A stretch of DNA of 5,770 nucleotides from Actinomyces sp. (GTDB lineage: Bacteria; Actinomycetota; Actinomycetes; Actinomycetales; Actinomycetaceae): positions 1 to 5,770 of the forward strand of contig DUQT01000095.1 in the NCBI GenBank assembly GCA_012837655.1, written 5' to 3'. The notes below the pieces were generated by a model. It was not told the DNA's origin, did not search any database, and saw only the letters and a list, made by a program, of their open reading frames with translations. The first letter of the stretch is position 1, and the number at the start of each line of letters is the position of its first letter. This document shows positions 1 to 5,094 of the stretch, one piece after another. Position numbers and translations under genes: made by a program.

Positions 1-789
1 AGCCAAATCGACAACCTGCGGATCGCCAGATTCCACGCCTTCCTGCGCGCCAGATTGGTTTGCTTCCTCGCCATCTTCCGCGCCGGGACCTTGCCCGTCA
101 TTCGGTCCTTCCGCGCCGGCATCTTGCTCGTCCTGCGCGTCAGAATCTGCGTCGGCCGCCGGGCCATCCTCCGCACCGGCTTGGTCTTCCGGTTCTTCGG
201 CAGCTTCCGGTCCGTCCTGCGCGTCGGGTTGGACTTCCGGCGCTTCGGTTGGCATTTCCGGTGCCGAGGGCGCAGATGGGTCCATGTCAATCAAACTGCT
301 AGCGGTAGTTGCTTCGCCAACTTGGACTTCGGTGCCCAGAACCGTTGACAGGGCATCGGTTGTTCCAGGGTCAACCATCACTTTGACATCTGCGGGGACG
401 GAAACGTTGCCAACTGAAAAGACAGTTTCCACACCTAGGCGATCAAGTTCTGCAGCAACGGCATCAGCATTGTCGCCCAGGGTCAGCATGGGTGCTTGAA
501 GTGCGAGAGCGGCGACGGCGGCACGCGCCTGCGCTAACTCATCGGTGGATGCAACGACCGCAACTGGGCTTTCGGTAAAGAGTGTTCCTGATGCTTCCAC
601 ATCATTTGAAAAAGCCGTGGTCTGCGTGGGGACAGCTGTAACCGGGGGCGCAGTCTCTTCCTCCGGTTCCGCACCGGATTCTGAAGCCGAATCCGGCGAG
701 CAGGCAACCAGGCCCACACTGATCATGCATGCCGCTAAGAGTGCGGCCACGCGTTTGGACAATGGGTTGGAAAGGCGAGAAGTCGCCAT
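1..789 (-). CDS. Secreted lipoprotein with a cell-wall-binding-repeat-2-like region and acidic tail (3' end outside window)
   Basis: The frame is open from an ATG at 789 down to base 1, giving 263 residues without a stop, so the C-terminus is missing. AGAGG on the minus strand (plus 796-800) lies 6 nt before the ATG and supports this start. Residues 1-30 form a lipoprotein signal peptide: basic n-region (SRLSNPLSKR), hydrophobic stretch, lipobox L27-V28-A29-C30. The mature protein should therefore be lipid-anchored outside the membrane. Residues about 74-140 alternate Ala-rich helices and strands (ALALQAPMLTLGDN, then VAAELDRLGVETVFSVGNV). This resembles the cell wall-binding repeat 2 family, in which such units follow an AP-L-L-x-x-G pattern and an L-x-x-L-G-V pattern. 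Residues about 169-256 are a low-complexity tract of Asp/Glu/Gly/Ala/Pro/Gln with recurring GAEDG/GAEG/QD-type pieces, probably an extended surface linker. The substrate or partner is unknown, and the family assignment rests on pattern only. The gene is divergent from the GntR gene. Confidence 0.82.
   Translation of the reverse strand, partial: MATSRLSNPLSKRVAALLAACMISVGLVACSPDSASESGAEPEEETAPPVTAVPTQTTAFSNDVEASGTLFTESPVAVVASTDELAQARAAVAALALQAPMLTLGDNADAVAAELDRLGVETVFSVGNVSVPADVKVMVDPGTTDALSTVLGTEVQVGEATTASSLIDMDPSAPSAPEMPTEAPEVQPDAQDGPEAAEEPEDQAGAEDGPAADADSDAQDEQDAGAEGPNDGQGPGAEDGEEANQSGAQEGVESGDPQVVDLA
41..228. repeat. Imperfect in-frame repeats coding the acidic tract
   Basis: A 14-bp element, TCCTGCGCG(C/T)CAGA with a GGG variant at its end, occurs at 41-54, 131-144 and 215-228. 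The spacings are 90 and 84 bp, both multiples of three. Shorter TTCCGCGCCGG-type pieces lie between the copies. Read on the minus strand these code Gln/Asp/Gly/Ala/Glu blocks of the lipoprotein tail. The in-frame spacing suggests the tract grew by duplication and slippage and may vary in length between strains. Confidence 0.6.
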
Positions 790-795
790 GTTGAA

Positions 796-800
796 CCTCT
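796..800 (-). promoter_or_regulatory. Ribosome binding site of the lipoprotein gene
   Basis: AGAGG on the minus strand sits 6 nt upstream of the ATG at 789. It fixes the start just ahead of the basic n-region of the signal peptide. Confidence 0.6.
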
Positions 801-853
801 TAACAAATGCGTTCAGTACTGTCCTAGCCTAACGAAAACAGCTCTAGGTGCAC

Positions 854-882
854 ATTTTAGAACCTTCAAAATTCGAACAACT
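854..882 (-). promoter_or_regulatory. Possible promoter of the lipoprotein gene
   Basis: On the minus strand TAAAAT (plus 854-859) is one base away from the -10 consensus. It lies about 65 bp before the start codon. The hexamer 17 bp further upstream, AGTTGT (plus 877-882), is a poor -35 match. This is a weak prediction from sequence alone. Confidence 0.25.
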
Positions 883-890
883 AGCAACTG

Positions 891-927
891 ATTTATTTTC
901 ATGACACCCTGTCATTTATTTTCATGA
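891..927. repeat. Perfect 14-bp direct repeat enclosing a palindrome, possible regulator site
   Basis: ATTTATTTTCATGA occurs at 891-904 and again, unchanged, at 914-927, a 23-bp offset or roughly two helical turns. Overlapping the inner ends is a perfect inverted repeat, ATGACA at 901-906 and TGTCAT at 910-915, separated by CCC. The element lies in the AT-rich stretch between the divergent lipoprotein and GntR genes. It is upstream of the possible lipoprotein promoter at 854-882 and about 150 bp ahead of the GntR start. Its arrangement suits binding of a dimeric or paired regulator, but the regulator is not identified. Confidence 0.55.
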
Positions 928-964
928 AGGAAGTTTTTGCCGGATTTATGTATATAAAGTTAAA

Positions 965-977
965 TATGATTGTACAA
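965..977 (+). promoter_or_regulatory. Possible -10 element overlapping a small palindrome upstream of the GntR gene
   Basis: TATGAT at 965-970 matches five of six -10 consensus bases. It runs directly into the perfect 8-bp palindrome TTGTACAA at 970-977. A GT..AC core placed over a promoter is what a self-regulating GntR protein could bind. No convincing -35 hexamer lies 16-18 bp upstream, and other AT-rich hexamers nearby (953-958, 1004-1009) could equally serve, so confidence is low. Confidence 0.25.
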
Positions 978-1078
978 ACCGTTAATAGTGCAAGTAGCTT
1001 TCGTAATATAACCAACCGCCGTCAGCTTGGTAAACTTTGGGAATTTGCCCCAAAATTTTTCGTTTCAGGAATGAATTA

Positions 1079-1822
1079 GTGGACAAACCTTTTCACTTGA
1101 TCGTTGACATTGATCGGGACAGCGCTGTTCCGCTGTACCAACAGATCGCGGACCCTCTAGAGCACGCCATCATTTCTGGCGAGGTCACTCCTGGGCGGCT
1201 AATCGAAGACGAAATTTCGATGGCTAACAGGCTGGAAGTGTCACGGCCAACTGCGAGGCGAGCCCTTCAAGAGCTCGTGAACCGTGGGCTGCTGACACGC
1301 CGACGCGGGGTTGGAACCAGGGTTACACCTACACAGATCCATAGGCCCTTGGAACTCAGTTCGCTTAACGACGACCTCGTTGAAGCTGGATACAAACCTT
1401 CCACGCGTGTCTTGTCGTACGAAATTATTGAGGCCGGACCAGAAGAAGCTTCCATGCTCGGAGTGAACGAGGGCGACGGGGTCCTACTGTCTTCCCGACT
1501 TCGTAGTGTGGATGGACAGCCGCTTGCTATCCTCACGAATCACCTTCCCATTGACGTGGCTCCCAGGTGGAGGGAAATGCAGGATTACGGCCTGTACGAA
1601 TGCTTTGCCCGGCAGAACATCAAGATTGCTTCCGCGCGGCAAAAAATTGGCGCGCGCCAGGCAACCGCTGAAGAAGCTGAACTGTTGACCGAAGAGCCGA
1701 AGGCTCCCCTACTAACCATGGCTCGCACGGCATACACTGAAGATGGTCGGATTATTGAGGTAGGCAATCACGTCTACCGCCCTTCTTTGTATTCGTTCCA
1801 GTTCACGGTATTTGCAAACTAG
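1079..1822 (+). CDS. GntR family transcriptional regulator, HutC type with UTRA domain
   Basis: This is a DNA-binding regulator of 247 residues, the usual size of the HutC subfamily. Residues about 16-82 form the winged helix: the entry motif VPLYQQIADPLEHAI, then the helix-turn-helix and wing (about 47-82) with SRPTARRALQELVNRGLL and RRRGVGTRV. Residues about 92-240 fit a UTRA effector domain, including RPLELSSLNDDLVEAGYKP and the terminal HVYRPSLYSF region. UTRA domains bind small ligands, often sugars, sugar phosphates or organic acids. I chose GTG at 1079 because AGGA (1067-1070) precedes it by 8 nt and it leaves a normal short leader before the wHTH. A TTG at 1037 is in frame and would add 14 residues of atypical sequence. 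It is followed 128 bp later by gnd on the same strand, so that gene is one plausible target. The ligand cannot be read from the sequence. Confidence 0.93.
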   Translation: MDKPFHLIVDIDRDSAVPLYQQIADPLEHAIISGEVTPGRLIEDEISMANRLEVSRPTARRALQELVNRGLLTRRRGVGTRVTPTQIHRPLELSSLNDDLVEAGYKPSTRVLSYEIIEAGPEEASMLGVNEGDGVLLSSRLRSVDGQPLAILTNHLPIDVAPRWREMQDYGLYECFARQNIKIASARQKIGARQATAEEAELLTEEPKAPLLTMARTAYTEDGRIIEVGNHVYRPSLYSFQFTVFAN

Positions 1823-1866
1823 TTGTCTGCATTTTGTTGTCCGCGCTGTTCGGTAGTGTTTTGATG

Positions 1867-1886
1867 CAACTCATGGCCACGAGTTG
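1867..1886. promoter_or_regulatory. Inverted repeat upstream of gnd, possible operator
   Basis: CAACTC at 1867-1872 and GAGTTG at 1881-1886 are exact inverted copies around an 8-bp centre that is itself nearly symmetric. The element lies 65 bp before the gnd ATG. No T-run follows, so it does not look like a terminator for the GntR gene. GTTGTC also recurs at 1822-1827, 1836-1841 and 1883-1888 in this spacer. An operator for the neighbouring regulator is possible but unproven. Confidence 0.35.
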
Positions 1887-1937
1887 TCCAGACCTAGCTT
1901 CCGTACCACCATGTAAATAACTACTTTTTGAAAACGA

Positions 1938-1942
1938 AGGAG
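1938..1942 (+). promoter_or_regulatory. Ribosome binding site of gnd
   Basis: A strong AGGAG, within GAAGGAG, lies 8 nt upstream of the ATG at 1951. This supports the start and suggests efficient translation. Confidence 0.8.
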
Positions 1943-1950
1943 TACCCAAC

Positions 1951-3405
1951 ATGGCAGCCGAAACTCCAACTCCCGCAACCGCCAACATTGGCGTGACAGG
2001 TATGGGCGTAATGGGCAGGAACCTGGCCCGCAACTTCGCCCGCAACGGCTACAAGGTAGCTATTCACAACCGCACGTATGCAAAAACTGAAGCTGTAATG
2101 GACCAGTTTGGCGAGGAAGCCCAGTTCATTCCAACTGAAAGCATTGCCGACTTCGTGGCGGCACTAACTCCCCCGCGTCGCGCGGTAATCATGGTGAAGG
2201 CGGGCGCTCCAACCGACGCAGTTATAGAGCAACTCGCAGAACACATGGATGAAGGCGACATCATTATTGACGCCGGAAACTCGCTGTTCACCGACACGAT
2301 TCGCCGCGAACACGACCTGCGCGAACGCGGCCTGCACTTCGTTGGCTGCGGCGTGTCAGGCGGTGAAGAGGGCGCCCTGTGGGGCCCGTCGATCATGCCC
2401 GGCGGCTCCGCTGAATCCTACAAACACCTTGGACCCATGCTGGAAAAGATCGCAGCGAAGGCTGACGGTGAACCATGCTGTACTCACGTTGGCGAGGACG
2501 GTGCTGGGCACTTTGTAAAGATGGTTCACAACGGTATCGAATACGCGGACATGCAGGTTATAGGCGAGGCCTACGACCTTCTGCGTCGCGCGCTCGGCCT
2601 CACGCCCTCAGAAATCGCGGATATTTTCGCGCAGTGGGATGCGGGCGAACTGGACTCCTACCTGATGGAGATTACCGTTGAGGTTCTGCGGCAGGTTGAT
2701 CAGGAAACCGGCAAGCCGCTGGTTGACATCATCGTTGACGCTGCCGGCCAGAAGGGCACGGGTGCGTGGACCACGCAGACTGCCCTGTCGCTGGGCGTTC
2801 CGGTGACCGGTATTGGCGAGGCAACGTTCGCGCGCGGTCTGTCATCTTCCCCAAAGCAGCGTGAAGCTGCCCGAGGATTCGCGGGTGAGGCCGCTGAGTG
2901 GAACATCGAGGATCGGGAAGCGTTCATCGAAGATGTGCGCCAGGCTCTGTACGCCTCGAAGATTGTCGCTTACTCGCAGGGATTCAACGAAATCCAGGCC
3001 GCCGCTGAAGAATACAACTGGGACATCAACCTGGGCGACATGGCTCGCATCTGGAGGGAAGGTTGCATTATTCGTGCTCGCTTCCTGAACGACATCACCG
3101 AGGCTTACCAGAAGGATCCGAACCTGCCGTTACTGATTGCAGACGACTACTTCTACGACAAGATCGTCACCACCCTACCGCACTGGCGTCGCGTAGTGTC
3201 TTTGGCTGCGCTACACGGAGTGGCAACCCCAGTGTTCTCGTCGTCGCTCGCCTACTACGACGGCATTCGCGCAGATCGTCTGCCGGCCGCCCTGATCCAG
3301 GGACAGCGCGACTTCTTTGGAGCACACACCTACCAACGCATCGACAAGGAAGGCTCCTTCCACACCCTGTGGGCCGAAGAGGACCGCAAGGAAGTCGAGG
3401 CCTGA
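1951..3405 (+). CDS. gnd: 6-phosphogluconate dehydrogenase, decarboxylating
   Basis: This cytoplasmic enzyme of the oxidative pentose phosphate pathway turns 6-phosphogluconate into ribulose 5-phosphate and CO2 while reducing NADP+. At 484 residues it is the long, classical dimeric type. The Rossmann motif GVTGMGVMGRNLA is at 14-26, followed by HNRT at 39-42, where the Arg is the usual NADP-phosphate contact. Substrate loop SGGEEGA is at 136-142. The catalytic segment HFVKMVHNGIEY is at 187-198, with Lys190 and Glu197 as the expected acid/base pair. R295 in EATFARGLSS, and R453 and H459 in QRDFFGAHTY, match the substrate-phosphate binding residues of the family. The helical C-terminal domain and tail (GSFHTLW) are complete. 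It is preceded by a good ribosome site and sits between the GntR gene and the larA homolog. NADP preference is inferred from HNRT; no defect is seen. Confidence 0.98.
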   Translation: MAAETPTPATANIGVTGMGVMGRNLARNFARNGYKVAIHNRTYAKTEAVMDQFGEEAQFIPTESIADFVAALTPPRRAVIMVKAGAPTDAVIEQLAEHMDEGDIIIDAGNSLFTDTIRREHDLRERGLHFVGCGVSGGEEGALWGPSIMPGGSAESYKHLGPMLEKIAAKADGEPCCTHVGEDGAGHFVKMVHNGIEYADMQVIGEAYDLLRRALGLTPSEIADIFAQWDAGELDSYLMEITVEVLRQVDQETGKPLVDIIVDAAGQKGTGAWTTQTALSLGVPVTGIGEATFARGLSSSPKQREAARGFAGEAAEWNIEDREAFIEDVRQALYASKIVAYSQGFNEIQAAAEEYNWDINLGDMARIWREGCIIRARFLNDITEAYQKDPNLPLLIADDYFYDKIVTTLPHWRRVVSLAALHGVATPVFSSSLAYYDGIRADRLPAALIQGQRDFFGAHTYQRIDKEGSFHTLWAEEDRKEVEA

Positions 3406-3433
3406 AGGGCAAGTCTGCCTTGATAAAGGTGTA

Positions 3434-3527
3434 GCGACGAGGTGGGTGGCGCCGCTTGAATTGTTGCGACGAGGTGGGTGTCGTCGCCCGAATTGTTGCA
3501 ACAAGTTGGGGCGCCACCTGAACGAGC
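3434..3527. repeat. 32-bp tandem repeat, two good copies and one degenerate copy
   Basis: Unit 1 (3434-3465) and unit 2 (3466-3497) are directly adjacent, both beginning GCGACGAGGTGGGTG and ending GAATTGTT, and agree at 28 of 32 bases. A third, diverged copy starts at 3498 (GCAACAAGTTGGGG, then CGCCACCTGAACGAG). The unit length is not a multiple of three, and no gene with a start site fits, so this is not coding. GGTGGCGCC at 3445-3453 can pair with GGCGCCACC at 3510-3518, so RNA across the array could fold. A REP-like or intergenic repeat family is possible. Confidence 0.65.
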
Positions 3528-3594
3528 AACGGGTTTCAGCCCCACACCGCATGATCTCAGTCTGCGTGAAAGATATGGCAACCCGTTGCAACAA
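3493..3594. repeat. Palindrome and long-range inverted repeat between gnd and the larA homolog
   Basis: TTGTTGCAACAA at 3493-3504 is a perfect 12-bp palindrome, and its GTTGCAACAA part recurs at 3585-3594. In addition GCAACGGGTT at 3526-3535 is the exact reverse complement of AACCCGTTGC at 3580-3589, giving a possible 10-bp stem with a 44-nt loop. No T-tract follows. The structure may act as a transcript-end or mRNA-processing element after gnd, or as a regulator site ahead of larA; the sequence does not decide. Confidence 0.5.
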
Positions 3595-3620
3595 AACGAG
3601 ATTCGGGTCACAGTAGATAC

Positions 3621-4928
3621 ATGACTGAGCTCTACCCAGGAATTCCCGAGGCCGCCAGCGTCGGCGGACCCGACGTCGTGCTTTCAGAAGAACAGATTCG
3701 AAGCTTCGTCCTCGAACAACTTCAAAACTACGATTTTGATGGCAAGCGCGTCACGCTTGTCGTTCCCGACGGAACCCGCCACGCGCCTGTGGATCAGATG
3801 GCGCACTACATTTATGAGGCGCTCGGTGATCGTCCAAAGGATGTGCGAGTCGTAATCGCACTGGGCACGCATGAGGAAATGTCGGATGAGGCAATCGGCA
3901 AACTCATGGGGAACGAGCCCGGAAAGTTTGAAGAGGAATACCCCGGCTGGAAAATCTACAACCACGCCTGGCGCGATGAGGACACATTCGCGAATCTGGG
4001 AACTATTTCCGCAGAGAAAATTAGCGAGCTATCCGCCGGTCGACTAACTGATCGTCCCATGACGGTTCTGGTTAACAAAATGGTTGTCGACACGGACATA
4101 ACGTTGATTTTGGGGCCGGTACTCCCCCACGAAGTGGTTGGAATTTCCGGTGGAAATAAATACCTTTTCCCGGGCCTATCTGGTCACGACGTGATTGACA
4201 TGTCGCACTGGGTGGGGGCGCTCATTACATCTTTTGAAATGATTGGAGCACGCGGGGTAACGCCGGTTCGTCAGATGATAGACGCAGCCGCTGACTTAGT
4301 TCCATCGACAAAATTATTGCTCGGAATGATTGTGAAGCCGGGTAGCTTGGACCTTCAGTTCCTTTCCTTTGGGGATTCGAAGGCATCTTGGGAAGCCTCG
4401 GCTCACGTGTCCGCGGACGTTCACGTTAAATACGTAGAAAAACCGTACAAGCGCGTGGTTTCCATCATTCCGGAAATGTATGAGGACATGTGGACCGCAG
4501 CGAAAGGATTCTACAAACTCGAGCCGGTCGTGGCCGAAGGCGGCGAACTAATCATTTACGCCCCACACATCTCCGAGGTGTCCCACATGCACCCCGGACT
4601 AATGGATATCGGCTACCACAATCGCGACTACTTCGTTAAGCAGTGGGACAGGTTCAAGGATCACCCGTGGGGCGAACTCGCCCACTCCACACACCTGCGC
4701 GGCATGGGAACCTTCGATGCTGAAACCGGTGTCGAATCCAACCGCGTGACCGTAACTCTTGCAACTTCAATCCCGAAAGAACAGGTGGAATCCGTCAACC
4801 TCAAATACATGGACCCCGCAGACCTCGATCTAGACGAGCTCCGCAAAGACCCGGACACGCTCATCGTTCCGCAAGCCGGCGAGCTACTTCATCGACTCGA
4901 GTCCGAACGCAAATACGTAGCGAAATAG
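3621..4928 (+). CDS. LarA-family nickel-pincer 2-hydroxyacid racemase/epimerase
   Basis: LarA-family enzymes carry a nickel-pincer nucleotide on a lysine and invert the C2 centre of hydroxyacids by hydride transfer. This protein has 435 residues; Lactobacillus plantarum LarA has 424. The signature residues are visible: D50 and R53 in VVPDGTRHAP, H84 in ALGTHEEMS, H170 in GPVLPHEVVG, pincer-attachment Lys180 in SGGNKYLFPG, and H196 in DMSH. The H-K and K-H spacings of 10 and 16 equal those of the L. plantarum enzyme (H174, K184, H200). K295 matches the conserved Lys near the substrate, but the Gln three residues earlier is Thr292. The stretch between H84 and H170 is about 20 residues longer than in L. 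plantarum. The substrate is therefore uncertain: lactate, another hydroxyacid, or an aldonate such as gluconate. ATG 3621 is the only start after the in-frame TGA at 3567, yet it lacks a clear Shine-Dalgarno. larE follows after 166 bp. Confidence 0.9.
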   Translation: MTELYPGIPEAASVGGPDVVLSEEQIRSFVLEQLQNYDFDGKRVTLVVPDGTRHAPVDQMAHYIYEALGDRPKDVRVVIALGTHEEMSDEAIGKLMGNEPGKFEEEYPGWKIYNHAWRDEDTFANLGTISAEKISELSAGRLTDRPMTVLVNKMVVDTDITLILGPVLPHEVVGISGGNKYLFPGLSGHDVIDMSHWVGALITSFEMIGARGVTPVRQMIDAAADLVPSTKLLLGMIVKPGSLDLQFLSFGDSKASWEASAHVSADVHVKYVEKPYKRVVSIIPEMYEDMWTAAKGFYKLEPVVAEGGELIIYAPHISEVSHMHPGLMDIGYHNRDYFVKQWDRFKDHPWGELAHSTHLRGMGTFDAETGVESNRVTVTLATSIPKEQVESVNLKYMDPADLDLDELRKDPDTLIVPQAGELLHRLESERKYVAK

Positions 4929-4958
4929 GTCCGTATTTTGCAGGTAACCAAAAAAATT

Positions 4959-5037
4959 GGTGGGTAAGCACGGAACCAAAAGATGGCGGGCGTGAACACA
5001 GAGCCAAGAGACGTTGAGCGTAAGCACGCAAAAAGAT
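4959..5037. repeat. Three degenerate repeats of about 25-28 bp in the larA-larE spacer
   Basis: Three consecutive units share a G-rich head, a GTAAGCACG-like or GTGAACACA-like middle and an A-rich tail ending AAAAGAT or AAGAGAC: 4959-4984, 4985-5012 and 5013-5037. The first and third share TAAGCACG and AAAAGAT exactly. No plausible start or coding frame explains them. They sit between the larA homolog stop and the larE ribosome site. A short inverted repeat, CGAAC/GTTCG at 5042-5056, follows. Function unknown. Confidence 0.45.
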
Positions 5038-5080
5038 AGACCGAACGCACGGTTCGTAGCCCGACTAGGATCGAGCGCGC

Positions 5081-5086
5081 AAGGAG
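5081..5086 (+). promoter_or_regulatory. Ribosome binding site of larE
   Basis: AAGGAG ends 8 nt before the ATG at 5095, a near-ideal site. It decides in favour of this start over the in-frame ATG at 5173, which has no such site upstream, and so supports the long N-terminus of the protein. Confidence 0.8.
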
Positions 5087-5094
5087 TTGATCCA

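Noticed and set aside
1..499. Plus-strand reading frames in the lipoprotein region
   Set aside because: They are Arg/Pro-rich translations of the GC-rich repeats opposite the well-supported minus-strand gene with its lipobox.
914..930. Metal-regulator (Zur-like) box on the minus strand, TGAAAAT
   Set aside because: Only one half-site fits; the other half agrees at about four of seven positions, and no metal-transport gene is visible.
1037..1078. Longer GntR start at TTG 1037
   Set aside because: It would add 14 residues unlike the usual N-terminus of the family and lacks a good ribosome site, whereas GTG 1079 has AGGA at 8 nt.
1071..1079. Tiny ATG-AAT-TAG reading frame overlapping the GntR GTG start
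   Set aside because: The ATG touches the AGGA with no spacer and could hardly be initiated from it; two codons arise easily by chance.
3404..3421. Possible terminator right after gnd (AAGGGCA/TGCCTT)
   Set aside because: The stem has a bulge and no T-run follows, so it does not meet the Rho-independent pattern.
3167..3616. Several overlapping reading frames of 93-127 codons across the end of gnd and the following spacer
   Set aside because: They overlap gnd in other frames, run through the non-coding 32-bp repeats, and show no domain or convincing ribosome site.
4947..4961. ACCAA-AAAAA-TTGGT hairpin after the larA homolog
   Set aside because: A 5-bp AT-rich stem without a following T-tract is too weak to call a terminator.
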